A DNA stretch of 64,000 nucleotides from an uncultured Lachnospiraceae bacterium (GCA_947632515.1 CANRPO010000015.1:1-64000); one strand, 5' to 3'. Shown: positions 7,630 to 18,597, numbered from the stretch's first letter. Notes: generated from the sequence alone by a model not told the origin. Numbers and translations: made by a program.

Positions 7630-8385
7630 ATGAGAAATGAGACAAAAAGGGTTTTGGAGGCTGTTCGGGACGGAGCGTTGTCGGTGGACGACGCTCTGTT
7701 AAGGTTGAAAACAAAACCGTTCGAGGATGTGGGATTTGCGAAGATCGACCTTCACCGCGAGACAAGACAGGGCGTGCCGGAGGTGATCTACGGAGCGGGT
7801 AAAACGCCGGAGCAGATCATCGGTATCATAGAGGCAATGCAGAGGAACGGACAGGAAAGGATTCTGATCACAAGACTTTGCGGGGAAGACGCCGGCATAA
7901 TATCCCGTTCGCATGCGATCGTCTATCATGAGGAGGCTCGGATCGGACTGCTGGGGACGGCCCCCGAACCGGACGGAATCGGGCGGATCGTGGTTGCCAC
8001 CGGCGGAACGAGCGATATCCCAGTCGCCGAGGAGGCGGCGCTCACGGCGGAGTTCTTCGGCAATGAAGTGCTCCGGCTCTATGATGTGGGCGTGGCGGGA
8101 CTGCACCGTCTGCTGGCGCACAAGGAGGAGATCATGAGCGCCGGCGTTGTCATTGCGATCGCCGGTATGGAGGGCGCGCTTGCCAGCGTGATTGGAGGAC
8201 TTGTCGACAGCCCGGTGATCGCCGTCCCCACCAGCGTCGGCTACGGCGCGGCTTTCGGCGGCCTGTCGGCTCTCCTGTCCATGCTCAATTCCTGCGCGAG
8301 CGGCGTCTCCGTCGTCAATATCGACAACGGATTCGGCGCGGGGTATCTGGCGAATAGGATCAATCATATGGAGACAAAATCATGA
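7630..8385 (+). CDS. larB: LarB, nickel pincer cofactor biosynthesis protein
   Basis: At 251 residues this matches LarB, the carboxylase/hydrolase of nickel-pincer nucleotide synthesis, which carboxylates nicotinic acid adenine dinucleotide and releases AMP. The C-terminal two thirds resemble AIR carboxylase (PurE-like), with ATGGTSDIPVAEEAA, YDVGVAGLHRLL and VIAIAGMEGALASVIGGLV. The end overlaps larC by ATGA, so the two are translationally coupled. With LarC and LarE following, the assignment is firm. Confidence 0.93.
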   Translation: MRNETKRVLEAVRDGALSVDDALLRLKTKPFEDVGFAKIDLHRETRQGVPEVIYGAGKTPEQIIGIIEAMQRNGQERILITRLCGEDAGIISRSHAIVYHEEARIGLLGTAPEPDGIGRIVVATGGTSDIPVAEEAALTAEFFGNEVLRLYDVGVAGLHRLLAHKEEIMSAGVVIAIAGMEGALASVIGGLVDSPVIAVPTSVGYGAAFGGLSALLSMLNSCASGVSVVNIDNGFGAGYLANRINHMETKS

Positions 8386-9704
8386 GAATACTTTATCTGG
8401 ATTGCGGTATGGGCGCTGCAGGCGATATGCTGACCGCCGCGCTGCTTGAACTTCTGCCGGATCCCGCGGGCTTTATGAGGAAACTGAATGGGCTTGGGCT
8501 GCCGGATGTCGAGGTCGTGAGGGAGAAGGAGGTAAAATGCGGGATTACGGGTACGCATGTGTCTGTTCTTGTTCACGGCGGGGAGGAGGGAGACGCCCAT
8601 CACGACCACGGGCACGGACAACATGAGCATGACGGCAGTGACCACGGGCACGGACAGCATGAGTATGAGGGCAGTGACCACGGGCACGGACAGCATGAGC
8701 ATGAAGGCAGTGACCACGGGCACACGCACCATGCGCATGAACATCCGGACCATGCTCACGGCCACCATCACAGCAGTATGCATGATATTGAGCATATCAT
8801 CGAAAAAATGGGACTGCCGCGCAAGGTTGAGGAGGATATTCGCGCGGTGTACGGTCTGATCGCTGAGGCGGAGAGTCATGTGCACGGCGTGCCCGTGGCC
8901 GAGATTCATTTCCACGAGGTAGGGACAATGGACGCGATAGCCGATATAGCGGCTGTCTGTCTGCTGCTGGACGAGCTGGCGCCTGACGAGATCGTGGTTT
9001 CGCCCATCCATGTCGGGAGCGGTCACGTCAAATGCGCCCACGGCACGCTGCCTGTGCCGGCTCCCGCCACGGCATACATTCTGCGGGATGTTCCCGTATA
9101 CGGCGGCAGTGTCCGGGGAGAGCTTTGTACGCCGACAGGAGCGGCGCTCTTAAAGCATTTTGCCACGCGGTTCGCAGAGATGCCCGTCATGAGGACACAG
9201 GCGATCGGATACGGCATGGGCAGGAAGGATTTCGAGGAGGCGAACTGTGTCCGCGCCATGCTGGGGGAGAGCGGGGACGGAACGGACGGGGTGCTGGAAC
9301 TTTCCTGCAATGTGGACGACATGACGGCGGAGGAGATCGGTTTTGCGATGGAGCGGCTGTTTGAAGGCGGCGCGAACGAGGTCTACACCATCCCCATCGG
9401 CATGAAGAAATCCCGCCCCGGCACGCTGATCCGCGTGATGTGCAAAGAGAAGGACCGTGAGAAGATGCTGCAGCTGCTTTTCCGGCATACCACGACCATC
9501 GGCGTGCGGGAAAGCGTGGCGAAACGGTATGTTTTGAACCGCAGGATCGAGAGTCTCTCCACGGAATACGGGGAGATCCGCCGCAAAATTTCTTCCGGTT
9601 ACGGCGTCTTGCGGTCGAAACTTGAGTATGACGATCTGGCGCGCATCGCAAGGGAGAACGATCTCAGTATCGAAGACGTCAGGGAAAGGTTCGGGAAGTC
9701 CTGA
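8382..9704 (+). CDS. larC: LarC, nickel insertion protein with histidine-rich tandem repeat
   Basis: LarC inserts nickel into the pincer nucleotide in a CTP-dependent step. The protein has 440 residues and starts MRILYLDCGMGAAGDMLTAALL, the usual LarC opening. Residues about 68-130 are very rich in histidine, aspartate and glycine and come from a 36-bp DNA repeat; this segment probably binds nickel. A later core includes HGVPVAEIHFHEVGTMDAIADI and the C-terminal LSCNVDDMTAEEIGFAM. It is one continuous frame, unlike Lactobacillus plantarum larC, which needs a frameshift. Confidence 0.94.
   Translation: MRILYLDCGMGAAGDMLTAALLELLPDPAGFMRKLNGLGLPDVEVVREKEVKCGITGTHVSVLVHGGEEGDAHHDHGHGQHEHDGSDHGHGQHEYEGSDHGHGQHEHEGSDHGHTHHAHEHPDHAHGHHHSSMHDIEHIIEKMGLPRKVEEDIRAVYGLIAEAESHVHGVPVAEIHFHEVGTMDAIADIAAVCLLLDELAPDEIVVSPIHVGSGHVKCAHGTLPVPAPATAYILRDVPVYGGSVRGELCTPTGAALLKHFATRFAEMPVMRTQAIGYGMGRKDFEEANCVRAMLGESGDGTDGVLELSCNVDDMTAEEIGFAMERLFEGGANEVYTIPIGMKKSRPGTLIRVMCKEKDREKMLQLLFRHTTTIGVRESVAKRYVLNRRIESLSTEYGEIRRKISSGYGVLRSKLEYDDLARIARENDLSIEDVRERFGKS
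8604..8720 (+). repeat. 36-bp in-frame tandem repeat in larC
   Basis: Copies begin at 8604, 8640, 8676 and 8712 (the last partial), each starting GACCACGGGCAC. One unit encodes a DHGHGQHEHxGS-type dodecapeptide. The near identity of copies suggests recent expansion. Confidence 0.9.
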
Positions 9705-9740
9705 AAAGCGGACGTATATCACGGGCAAAGGAGTATGGCA

Positions 9741-10568
9741 ATGGACGCGTTACACGAAAAAAAGAAACACCTCGAAGATTATCTGCGAAGTCTCGGCAGC
9801 GTAGCCGTGGCATTTTCGTCCGGCGTGGATTCCACTTTTCTTTTGAAAACGGCGCATGACGTTTTGGGCAGCCGGGCGCTCGCCGTGACGGCGCGCTCCT
9901 GCTCCTTTCCGGCGCGGGAACTCAACGAGGCGAAGGCCTTCTGCGAGTCGGAGGGAATCGAGCAGATCATTGTGGACTCGGAAGAACTGGACATCGAGGG
10001 ATTTCGGCAGAATCCAAAAAACCGCTGCTATCTGTGCAAGCATGAGCTGTTTTCCAAAATACGGGCAATCGCCGCAGAACGGGGGATCGCCTGCATCGCG
10101 GAAGGCTCGAATGTGGATGATGAGGGCGATTACAGGCCGGGGCTTATCGCCGTCGCCGAGTTGGAGGTCAAGAGTCCTCTGCGGGAAGCGGGTCTGACCA
10201 AGGCGGAGATCCGTGAGCTGTCAAAGGAGCTCGGACTTTCTACGTGGAATAAACAATCTTTTGCCTGTCTGTCTTCGCGTTTCGTCTATGGGGAGACGAT
10301 CAGTGAGGAAAAACTCTCCATGGTAGACCGGGCGGAGCAGAGGCTCCTCGACTTGGGTTTCCATCAGGTGCGTGTGCGCGTTCACGGCGATCTGGCGAGG
10401 ATCGAGATCGACAGGGCGGAGTTCGCCAAGATGTCCGCATCGGATACGGTGGATCAGATCGCGCGGTATCTCCATGAACTTGGATTTCTCTATGTCACGC
10501 TGGATCTGGACGGATACAAGACAGGCAGCATGAACAGAACGTTGGACGGGGGACGGCAGGATCGCTGA
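9741..10568 (+). CDS. larE: LarE, ATP-dependent sacrificial sulfur transferase
   Basis: LarE adenylates the pyridinium dicarboxylate intermediate and donates sulfur from its own cysteine. The PP-loop motif AFSSGVDSTFLL is at about residues 26-37. I take the ATG at 9741, which sits eight bases after AAAGGAG; the ATG at 9735 is too close to that site. With this start the cysteine in SFACLSSRF falls at residue 176, the same number as the sacrificial Cys176 of L. plantarum LarE. A CYLC pair lies near residue 95. The gene follows larC after about 36 bp. Confidence 0.93.
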   Translation: MDALHEKKKHLEDYLRSLGSVAVAFSSGVDSTFLLKTAHDVLGSRALAVTARSCSFPARELNEAKAFCESEGIEQIIVDSEELDIEGFRQNPKNRCYLCKHELFSKIRAIAAERGIACIAEGSNVDDEGDYRPGLIAVAELEVKSPLREAGLTKAEIRELSKELGLSTWNKQSFACLSSRFVYGETISEEKLSMVDRAEQRLLDLGFHQVRVRVHGDLARIEIDRAEFAKMSASDTVDQIARYLHELGFLYVTLDLDGYKTGSMNRTLDGGRQDR

Positions 10569-10628
10569 CAGATCGCACGGTTTCAGGAACAGGCAGGAGC
10601 GAGGCAAAGAATCTGCGCGGAGGATGCT

Positions 10629-11885
10629 ATGCAGGAATATTTTCCGGACAACACACCCATAGACCCTTGGTTTTATGAGAACAGAGTCCCTTCTCCGGAG
10701 GAGCTGGGGCGGCAGTACGTCTTAAGCGAGTGCGGCGTTGCGGACGACGGACAAGTGCACACCGAACAGATCCAAGCGCTCATAGACACGGCCGCGGACA
10801 ACGGCGGCGGCGTCATTGTGGTGCCCGAGGGGACTTATCTGACGGGCGCGCTTTTTTTCAGGCAGGGCGTCAATCTCTATGTGGCGGAAGGCGGCGTGTT
10901 AAAGGGCAGCGACGACGTCAGCGACTACGAGGTGCGCATGACGCGCATAGAAGGCGAAAACTGTCTGTATCTGACGGCGCTCATCAACGCGGACGGACTC
11001 GACGGCTTTACGGTGTGCGGCAAGGGCACGATAGACGGAAACGGGTTTCGCGCCTGGAAAGCGTTTCAGCTCAGAAGAAAATGGAACCCGCAGTGCACCA
11101 ATAAGGACGAGCAGCGGCCCAGGCTGCTCTACATATCTAACAGCAGAAACGTGACGGTCGCGGGCCTGCATCTGATCAATTCCCATTTCTGGACGAACCA
11201 TCTCTATCGGTGTGAACGCGTGAAATATTTGGGCTGTCACATCTACTCTCCGGCCGCGCCCGTGAAAGCGCCCAGTACGGATGCGATAGACTTGGACGTC
11301 TGCAGCGATGTGCTGATCAAAAACTGTTACATGGAAGTGAACGACGACGCGGTGGTCCTAAAGGGCGGGAAAGGGCCGTGGGCGTCCGATGCCCCCGAGA
11401 ACGGCGCCAACGAGCGGATTCTGGTGGAGGACTGCGAGTATGGGTTCTGTCACGGCTGTCTGACCTGCGGCTCGGAGTCCGTTCACAACAGGAACATCAT
11501 CGTGCGCAGGGTGAAGGTGCGGTCGGGTTTCAATCTGCTGTGGCTCAAGATGCGGCCCGACACGCCTCAGCTCTACGAGTACATTGCGATAGAGGATGTG
11601 GAGGGGCAGATCACCAATCTTTTAAACATCAATCCCTGGACCCAGTTCTACGATCTGAAGGACAGACCGGACCGGCCGATGTCCTACGCGGAGCATATCG
11701 CCTTTCGCAACTGCCGTTTTGACTGTCATCGATTTTTCTGCGTCAGAAAAGACGAGACGCAGTACAGGCTGTCGGATTTTACCTTTGAGAATCTCCGGGT
11801 GCGAGCTGTGGTGAACGGGTTTAGCGAGGATATGATTCACAATGCCGGGTTTGTCAATGTGGCGGTGGAGGAGAATCGTCGTTAG
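10629..11885 (+). CDS. Glycoside hydrolase family 28 protein (polygalacturonase-like)
   Basis: This right-handed beta-helix enzyme has 418 residues. The N-terminal block DNGGGVIVVPEGTYLTGALFF is shared by GH28 proteins. Catalytic-site motifs can be followed: STDAIDLDVC, the aspartate pair in VNDDAVVLKGG, then CHGCLTCGSE (equivalent of the GHG region) and LLWLKMRP (equivalent of RIK, with K kept). No signal peptide is visible, so it likely acts on oligosaccharides taken into the cell. GH28 members cleave galacturonan or rhamnogalacturonan; the precise bond is not assignable. The start follows GGAGGATGCT. Confidence 0.85.
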   Translation: MQEYFPDNTPIDPWFYENRVPSPEELGRQYVLSECGVADDGQVHTEQIQALIDTAADNGGGVIVVPEGTYLTGALFFRQGVNLYVAEGGVLKGSDDVSDYEVRMTRIEGENCLYLTALINADGLDGFTVCGKGTIDGNGFRAWKAFQLRRKWNPQCTNKDEQRPRLLYISNSRNVTVAGLHLINSHFWTNHLYRCERVKYLGCHIYSPAAPVKAPSTDAIDLDVCSDVLIKNCYMEVNDDAVVLKGGKGPWASDAPENGANERILVEDCEYGFCHGCLTCGSESVHNRNIIVRRVKVRSGFNLLWLKMRPDTPQLYEYIAIEDVEGQITNLLNINPWTQFYDLKDRPDRPMSYAEHIAFRNCRFDCHRFFCVRKDETQYRLSDFTFENLRVRAVVNGFSEDMIHNAGFVNVAVEENRR

Positions 11886-11890
11886 AGAAA

Positions 11891-11910
11891 GGGGCGCGGA
11901 TATGCGCCCC
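11891..11910 (+). terminator. Hairpin after the GH28 gene
   Basis: GGGGCGC and GCGCCCC form a perfect 7-bp stem with a 6-nt loop directly after the stop codon. The T-tract is weak (TTCG), so termination may be partial. Confidence 0.5.
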
Positions 11911-12064
11911 TTCGCACGGTAAAAATTTCTGCTGAATTTCTGATTTTGACATTGTAATTTCCCATGCTTTTCCTTATGATTGTAATAGGCGTGTCAGAGA
12001 GGCGGAGGCCGCTGCGGGCGGCAGCCGTATTTCGGCGTCATCAAGGAAGAAGAGAGGGCGGCAC

Positions 12065-14776
12065 ATGCACACTGAAAAGATGAGATCTTATGAGTTTCTG
12101 GACGACAAGGGCACCTTTCGCCTGAGACAGCCGGAGAACGTGAGCTATCTGTATTTCCCCATCGCGGGGGAGCAGGGTTTGAAGGGAGCGGTCACGCCCA
12201 GGCTGGGCGGCGATCTGAAACGCAGCCAGAACGAATTCGTTCTGCAGCCGGTCAGCGCGGAGGAACTGCACAACAACAAATCCACCAGAAATTTCTGGTA
12301 CAGGCTGCGAAACGGGGACTGTTTCTCGGCAACGGGCGTGTCGGCGCAGGCGGAGGCCGAGCGGTTTACGGGCAGGCAGGCGGAGAGCGTGCTCACGGCG
12401 GGGCCGATGTGGCAGCAGATCGAGCGGAGAGAGGAGGCCTGCGGTGTGCGTTCCCGCATCACTTCTTTTGTCCCGGTGTCGGAGTATGCTGTGGAGATCA
12501 TGCATGTAGAATTGACGAATGAAAACAGAGGGCCGATCATCCTGACCCCTACGGCGGCGGTGCCGCTGTACGGCAGGAGCGCGGACAATCTGCGGGACCA
12601 CAGACATGTGACGTCTCTGCTGCACAGGGCGCAGACGGTGGAAAAGGGCGTGCTCGTTACCCCCACGCTCTCCTTTGACGAGCGGGGGCATCAGCTCAAC
12701 CGCATCACCTATTATGTGTGCGGCATGGAACAGGACGGCACAGCGCCTGTCGGTTTTCTGCCCGTGGTGGAGGATTACATCGGGGAAGGCGGCAGTTTTG
12801 AACGCCCGGAGAGCGTTCTGCTGGATCGCCCTTATGATGAGGCGGGCAGACAGTACGACGGCTATGAGATCGTGGGCGCGCTGCGCTTCGCGGAAGTTAC
12901 TCTGGATGCGCAGGAGAGCAGGAGCTACACCGTCTTCATCGGATTGGCGGACGACCGGGAACAGATCGACGCCATGCTTGCGCAGTATGCGGACGACGGA
13001 AAGGTGCTGCGGGCGTTAGACGAGACGAAACGATATTGGACGGACAGGATCAACGTCTCCTACGAGACGGCGGACGCCGGGTTTGACAATTTTATGTACT
13101 GGGTCAGTTTCCAGCCGATGCTGCGCCGGATCTACGGCTGTTCTTTCCTGCCGCATCACGATTACGGCAAGGGAGGCAGAGGCTGGCGGGATCTGTGGCA
13201 GGACTGTCTGGCGCTCCTCATCATGAACCCGGACAATGTGCGGCAGATGCTGATCGACAACTACGGCGGCGTGCGCATCGACGGCAGCAACGCGACGATC
13301 ATCGGAAACGGACAGGGCGAATTTATCGCGGACAGGAACAATATCACCAGAGTGTGGATGGATCACGGCCTGTGGCCGCTCATGACGACGAAACTGTACA
13401 TCGACCAGACGGGGGATCTGTCCGTACTTTTAAAGGAGAATACCTATTTTAAAGATAAACAGGAGGCGCGGGGGACCCGCATCGATGAAAACTGGGAATC
13501 TGACGCCGCGCCGGTCTTAAAAACGGCGGACGGCGCGCCGTACAGCGGGACGATCCTGGAACACATTCTGGTGCAGAATCTGACAGTCTTCTACGAAGTG
13601 GGCGAGCACAATCACATGAGACTGCGCGGCGCGGACTGGAACGACGCGCTGGACATGGCGGCGGAGCGCGGCGAGAGCGTGGCGTTCACGGCTGCCTACG
13701 CGGACAATCTGGAGGCGCTGGCGGAGCTCATCGGGCTTTTGCGGGAGCGGGAGCGGATGGATACGGTGGAGATCCTCGCGGAGATGGAACCGCTGTTTGC
13801 CACGGGCACGGCATTGTATGAGGACATAGAAGGGAAAAAGGCGCTTCTGGCCAGATACTGTGACAGTTGTTTTCACAGGGTGTCGGGGAAGAAGGTGCGC
13901 CTTGACAGCGCCAAAGTGCAGGAGAGTCTGCGGGAGAAGGCGCAGTGGATCAAAGAGCATATCCGCAGGACAGAGTGGATCGACGGCGGGGACTGCGGCT
14001 GGTTCAACAGCTACTATGACAACAATGGCCGCCGGTGCGAAGGGGAGACTGCGGACGGCGTGCGCATGATGCTGACGGGGCAGGTGTTCACCGTGATGTC
14101 CGGCACGGCCACCGACGAGCAGACGGCGCAGATCGTCAGGGCTGCGGACAGATATTTGTATCAGAAGGAGATCGGCGGGTATCGGCTGAATACCGATTTC
14201 GGCGAGTTGAAGACGGATCTGGGACGAATGTTTGGTTTTGCGTTCGGCCACAAGGAGAACGGCGCGGTGTTTTCCCACATGACCACCATGTACGGCAATG
14301 CCCTTTACAGGCGGGGGTTTGTGAAAGAGGGGTATCGGGCGCTTAATACGCTGTACGAGCAGGCGGCAAATTTTGAGGTCAGCAGGATCTATCCGGGGAT
14401 CCCGGAGTATTTCAACGACAGGGGCAGAGGCATGTATCACTATCTGACAGGCGCGGCGAGCTGGCTCATGCTGACGGTGATCACGGAGATGTTCGGCGTT
14501 AAGGGCGACTGCGGCGATCTGGTGTTGAAACCGCGCCTTCTGCGAGAGCAGTTCAAGGACGGCGAGGCCGGACTCACCCTGCATTTCGGCGATAGAAGAT
14601 GGCATATCGTCTACCGCAACGAACAGGGCAAAGAGAGCGGGGAATACTGTGTCGGCAGCGCTTGTCTGGATGGCGAGACGTTAGAAACCGGCGATGAGTG
14701 CGTGCGAATCCCGCTTAAGCGGATCAGGGCGTTGTCCGGGGACATGACGCATGAGATTAAGGTGGCACTGCAATAG
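12065..14776 (+). CDS. GH94 family glycoside phosphorylase (cellobiose phosphorylase-like)
   Basis: This cytoplasmic enzyme has 903 residues. The N-terminal beta-sandwich (to about 290) is followed by an (alpha/alpha)6 barrel. The GH94 motif [11 protein letters not shown] places aspartates at residues 524 and 527, where the general acid is expected. Another signature is [14 protein letters not shown] near 375. GH94 enzymes split beta-glucosidic bonds with phosphate to give a sugar 1-phosphate. The family includes cellobiose, cellodextrin, chitobiose and laminaribiose phosphorylases, and I cannot choose between them. The partner phosphorylase-like gene starts about 55 bp later. Confidence 0.85.
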   Translation: MHTEKMRSYEFLDDKGTFRLRQPENVSYLYFPIAGEQGLKGAVTPRLGGDLKRSQNEFVLQPVSAEELHNNKSTRNFWYRLRNGDCFSATGVSAQAEAERFTGRQAESVLTAGPMWQQIERREEACGVRSRITSFVPVSEYAVEIMHVELTNENRGPIILTPTAAVPLYGRSADNLRDHRHVTSLLHRAQTVEKGVLVTPTLSFDERGHQLNRITYYVCGMEQDGTAPVGFLPVVEDYIGEGGSFERPESVLLDRPYDEAGRQYDGYEIVGALRFAEVTLDAQESRSYTVFIGLADDREQIDAMLAQYADDGKVLRALDETKRYWTDRINVSYETADAGFDNFMYWVSFQPMLRRIYGCSFLPHHDYGKGGRGWRDLWQDCLALLIMNPDNVRQMLIDNYGGVRIDGSNATIIGNGQGEFIADRNNITRVWMDHGLWPLMTTKLYIDQTGDLSVLLKENTYFKDKQEARGTRIDENWESDAAPVLKTADGAPYSGTILEHILVQNLTVFYEVGEHNHMRLRGADWNDALDMAAERGESVAFTAAYADNLEALAELIGLLRERERMDTVEILAEMEPLFATGTALYEDIEGKKALLARYCDSCFHRVSGKKVRLDSAKVQESLREKAQWIKEHIRRTEWIDGGDCGWFNSYYDNNGRRCEGETADGVRMMLTGQVFTVMSGTATDEQTAQIVRAADRYLYQKEIGGYRLNTDFGELKTDLGRMFGFAFGHKENGAVFSHMTTMYGNALYRRGFVKEGYRALNTLYEQAANFEVSRIYPGIPEYFNDRGRGMYHYLTGAASWLMLTVITEMFGVKGDCGDLVLKPRLLREQFKDGEAGLTLHFGDRRWHIVYRNEQGKESGEYCVGSACLDGETLETGDECVRIPLKRIRALSGDMTHEIKVALQ

Positions 14777-14831
14777 GGCAGTCGCCATAGACTATAGGAG
14801 CAAGGGCTGTGAAAGGAGCGAGGGCGTCAAT

Positions 14832-17800
14832 ATGGAAGAGAAAGAAACAGTGTATCGTTTGGATAATTACGGCAGGAAATCGGCGTTTGCCAGCTTTCTT
14901 CCGGGGATCAGCGGCGTGCGGGGAATCCCTATTTGGTGTTATTATGTAAACCGTGGACAGTGCGTGTCCTGTTTCGGCGTGGAGAACAAGGATCATGCGA
15001 TCATGGAGTTCTCCGCGGCGCATCAGGCGTACCAGACGGTGAAGAAGACAGGATTCAGAACGTTTATCAAGAAGGACGGCCATGTGTTCGAGCCTTTTCG
15101 GGACGAGGAAGTCTCCCACAGCATGGAGATCTCCATGAACGGACTGGCCATTGAGGAGGATAACCGCGCAGAGGGGATCCGCACGTCCGTCAGGTACTTT
15201 ACGCTTCCCGAGGAAAAGATCGGCGCGCTGGTGCGCAAGGTGAGCGTCGCCAATACGGGCGATGCGCCTGTCAGTCTCGAGATCTTGGACGGTATGCCGG
15301 CCTGCATCCCTTACGGGATCGATCTGGAGAGCATCAAGATGATGGGGCAGACCATGAAAGCGTGGATGCAGGTGGAGGATGTGGGCGGCCATCCGTTCAT
15401 GCGCGTGCGCGCGAGCACGGTGGATTCCGCCGCCGTGACGGAGGTTGCCGGCGGTAATTTCTCCATCGGCGTGCTGGACGACGGCACAGAGTTGTATGCC
15501 TTTACCGATCCTGAGGTGGTATTTTCTTACGATCTGTCTTTGGAGAGGCCGGTGGGCTTTATGGGACACAGTCTGCGGGAACTTGAGAAGATGGCGCAGG
15601 TGCGCCAGAATATTTTCCCCTGCAGTTTCTATGGGACAGAGGCCGCGCTGCAGGCGGGGGAGAGCGTGACGATCTATGAGCTGATCGGACAGGTGGAGCG
15701 CAAAGAACTGCTCCTTTCTTTTGCGGACAGGAAACCGGACGCCGCCTACTTCGAGAAGAAGAAGGAAAGGGCCGACGAGCTGGTGCATGATCTGTGCCGC
15801 CATATCCGCACGGTCACGGCAAACAAAGATTTCGACGCGTACTGTGAGTACACTTATATGGACAACGTGCTGCGCGGCGGTTATCCCATCAGACTGCCGG
15901 GCGGCAAGGTATTCTATGTCTATTCCAGGAAACACGGGGATCTGGAACGGGATTACAACTATTTCAGTATGCTGCCCGAATTCTATTCTCAGGGCAACGG
16001 CAATTTCCGCGACGTGAACCAGAACCGCAGATGCGACATCTTCTTCGCCCCCTTTACGGGCAGGGAGAACATCAGGACTTTCTACAGCCTGATACAGCCG
16101 GACGGTTACAATCCGCTGGGTGTGGAGAAAGTCACCTACCGTCTGGACGGGAGGAAGGCGGACGAGATCTTCGGGGAGGAATCCGAGGAGACACGGAGAC
16201 GTTTGCGGGAAAAACTGGCGGAACCCTTTACGCCCGGCGCTCTCTACCGGGAGCTGGATGTGGACGGCAGAGCCGTGGAGGAGACGGAGAGACTGTTCTC
16301 CCGGGTCATGGAGGCGGCCGTGGGCGTGGTGAACGGTAAGTTCGGCGAGGGCTACTGGTCGGATCACTGGACTTACAATCTGGATCTTCTGGAGAGCTAT
16401 CTCTCCGTCTATCCCGAGAAGGAGGAAGAACTGCTCTACGAGAAGGCTTACAGTTACTACCGGCCACAGGCAAAGGTGAAAAAGCGCGCCGCGCGCTGCG
16501 TGAAGACCGACAAAGGGCTGCGGCAGTACGGGGCCATCGAGGAACTGGATGTGCCGGACGGCAGCCTTCTGCGCGCGGAACAGGGCGAGGGGGATGTGAT
16601 CTATGTCACGCTGATGGAGAAACTGCTCCTTCTGTCAGTCACCAAGTTCGCCGCGCTGGATGCTTACGGTATGGGCGTGGAGATGGAAGGCGGCAAGCCG
16701 GGGTGGTATGACGCGCTGAACGGACTGCCGGGCCTGTTCGGTTCCTCCATGGCCGAGAGCTGTGAGCTGGCCAGGAATCTGGAGTACACGGTCCGGGCTC
16801 TGAAACGCTATCCGAGGGATGTGGAGATCCTCTCGGAGCTGGCGGACTTTATCAGGCAGGCGGCTCTTATCGCGGCGCAGGAGAAGAAAGCGCTGCTGAC
16901 GGAGACAAAGGAACTGTCCTTCTGGAATAAGATCAACGACGCCAAGGAGGCGTACAGAGAGCGCATCTATGAAGGCGTGGGCGGCGATATGCAGACGATC
17001 CCGTCCGCAGAATTGGCAGAGATGCTCGAGGGTTGGCATGAGATCGTGCTGAAGGGGATCGAGAAGGCCTGCGCCATGACGGGCGGCGTCTGCCCTACTT
17101 ATTTCAGCTATGAGGTGACGAAATTTGAGGAGCGTGAGGACGGCATTATGCCGCTTGATTTCGAGGTGCGTGAGATCCCGCTGTTTTTGGAAGGGCCTGT
17201 GCGGTATCTGAAACTGGATCAGCCCATGTCCGCGAAACGCAAGTTGTACCGGCTGGTCAGGGCGAGCGACCTCTATGACGGCAAGCTGTCCATGTACAAG
17301 GTCAACGCGTCTCTGGAAAAAGCCTCCTTCGAGCTGGGGCGGGCGCGGGCGTTCACGCCGGGATGGCTGGAAAATGAGTCGATCTGGCTGCATATGGAGT
17401 ACAAGTATCTCTTGGAGCTGTTAAAGTCTGAGATGTACCGGGAATTCTTTGAGGATTTCCGCAAAGCCGCGATCCCGTTCCTCGATAGGGAGGTGTACGG
17501 CAGAAGTATCTATGAGAATTCTTCCTTTATCGTCAGCAGTAAGAATCCCAACGCCGCTCTGCACGGCAAAGGGTTTGTGGCCCGGCTGAGCGGCTCTACG
17601 GTGGAATTTTTGAATATGTGGACGATCATGATGTTCGGCAGACAACCGTTTGCGGTACAGGACGGTGAGCTGCGGCTGCGCATGGAGCCGGCATTGCCGT
17701 CCTATCTGTTAGAGGAGAACGGCACAGTGGAGGCGGTGCTGCTGGGTGAGACGAAGGTCGTGTACCATGTGGCGGAGAAGAAAGACTACATCCCGGGCGA

Positions 17801-17936
17801 GTACCGCATCGGAGAATGTGTGCTGCACTATAGGGACGGCAGATCTGTGTCTGTCAAAGAGCAGGAAATCGCAGGACAGGCGGCGCGGGATGTACGTGAC
17901 AACGCTGTGGCGCAGATCGACGTGACGCTCAGCTGA
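14832..17936 (+). CDS. Large phosphorylase-like protein related to GH94/GH149/GH161
   Basis: With the ATG at 14832 the protein has 1034 residues; an upstream frame adds 27 unlikely residues that overlap the previous gene. The opening [21 protein letters not shown] and following sandwich domain resemble very large members of the phosphorylase clan. The barrel contains [16 protein letters not shown] and [19 protein letters not shown], the aspartate of WYDALNG being a candidate catalytic acid. Known beta-1,3-glucan phosphorylases of GH149 and GH161 are of similar size, but I cannot confirm the family. It has no signal peptide. Tight pairing with the GH94 gene suggests stepwise breakdown of one glucan. 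Confidence 0.62.
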   Translation: MEEKETVYRLDNYGRKSAFASFLPGISGVRGIPIWCYYVNRGQCVSCFGVENKDHAIMEFSAAHQAYQTVKKTGFRTFIKKDGHVFEPFRDEEVSHSMEISMNGLAIEEDNRAEGIRTSVRYFTLPEEKIGALVRKVSVANTGDAPVSLEILDGMPACIPYGIDLESIKMMGQTMKAWMQVEDVGGHPFMRVRASTVDSAAVTEVAGGNFSIGVLDDGTELYAFTDPEVVFSYDLSLERPVGFMGHSLRELEKMAQVRQNIFPCSFYGTEAALQAGESVTIYELIGQVERKELLLSFADRKPDAAYFEKKKERADELVHDLCRHIRTVTANKDFDAYCEYTYMDNVLRGGYPIRLPGGKVFYVYSRKHGDLERDYNYFSMLPEFYSQGNGNFRDVNQNRRCDIFFAPFTGRENIRTFYSLIQPDGYNPLGVEKVTYRLDGRKADEIFGEESEETRRRLREKLAEPFTPGALYRELDVDGRAVEETERLFSRVMEAAVGVVNGKFGEGYWSDHWTYNLDLLESYLSVYPEKEEELLYEKAYSYYRPQAKVKKRAARCVKTDKGLRQYGAIEELDVPDGSLLRAEQGEGDVIYVTLMEKLLLLSVTKFAALDAYGMGVEMEGGKPGWYDALNGLPGLFGSSMAESCELARNLEYTVRALKRYPRDVEILSELADFIRQAALIAAQEKKALLTETKELSFWNKINDAKEAYRERIYEGVGGDMQTIPSAELAEMLEGWHEIVLKGIEKACAMTGGVCPTYFSYEVTKFEEREDGIMPLDFEVREIPLFLEGPVRYLKLDQPMSAKRKLYRLVRASDLYDGKLSMYKVNASLEKASFELGRARAFTPGWLENESIWLHMEYKYLLELLKSEMYREFFEDFRKAAIPFLDREVYGRSIYENSSFIVSSKNPNAALHGKGFVARLSGSTVEFLNMWTIMMFGRQPFAVQDGELRLRMEPALPSYLLEENGTVEAVLLGETKVVYHVAEKKDYIPGEYRIGECVLHYRDGRSVSVKEQEIAGQAARDVRDNAVAQIDVTLS

Positions 17937-17970
17937 GCGGGCGGCCCGCGTTTGGCGGATCGGGAAGACG

Positions 17971-18564
17971 ATGACAGAGCGGATCAGAAGAGTATTCTAC
18001 AATTTCATAAGAAGAAGGGCGGCGCGGGGCGGCGGTACGGATGATGACGGTACGGAAGGATCCCAACGGACACAGCGGGAACAAGCGCAGGAAACGCCGC
18101 CGCAGTTATTTCCTTCGGATTGGAAGACCTTCCATGAGATCTTGGGCGAGAGTCTGCGCGGCGGGCGAAAAGACGGTTGCCTGCTCGTGTGCGATGTGGA
18201 CAGATACAAGGAGATTGTGGACATGTGCGGGCAGGACGGGGGCGGCGCTGTGCTGCGGCATGCGGAGGAGGTGTTTCGCAGCGTCTTCGGGGACAGCGTG
18301 TGCATCGGCAGTCCGGGCGGCGGGAAATATGTCTTGTGGCTGCCCGAAACGGCGTCTGCAGATGCGGGCGGCGTGCGGAGACAGATCGGCGTCGTCAACG
18401 ACAGACTGCTGCACCCCGCAGGGGCAGCGCCGCCCGTATCGGTCAGCGCGGGCGCGGCGTTCTGCAATGGGAAGGACGATTACAAGGCATTGAACAAACG
18501 GGCATATCAGATGCTTTATCTGGTTAAGAAAAATGGGAGCTGCGGCTGCGAAGTGTCGCTGTGA
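17971..18564 (+). CDS. Degenerate GGDEF-domain protein
   Basis: The protein has 197 residues. After a basic and acidic linker (1-50), residues about 65-195 have the diguanylate cyclase fold, with LLVCDVDRYKEIVDMCGQDGG like the IDHFKxxND region. The active-site loop that should read GGDEF reads SPGGGKYVLW, so the catalytic aspartate/glutamate pair is missing and synthesis of c-di-GMP is unlikely. It may bind nucleotide or protein partners. It sits between the phosphorylase genes and the PurF-like gene. Confidence 0.65.
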   Translation: MTERIRRVFYNFIRRRAARGGGTDDDGTEGSQRTQREQAQETPPQLFPSDWKTFHEILGESLRGGRKDGCLLVCDVDRYKEIVDMCGQDGGGAVLRHAEEVFRSVFGDSVCIGSPGGGKYVLWLPETASADAGGVRRQIGVVNDRLLHPAGAAPPVSVSAGAAFCNGKDDYKALNKRAYQMLYLVKKNGSCGCEVSL

Positions 18565-18597
18565 CCTGATATGAGGAGAGAGTAAGGGAGGACGTCT

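Noticed and set aside
11946..11979. Promoter TTGACA to TATGAT before the GH94 gene
   Set aside because: The spacing is about 22 bp, too long for a normal sigma-A promoter.
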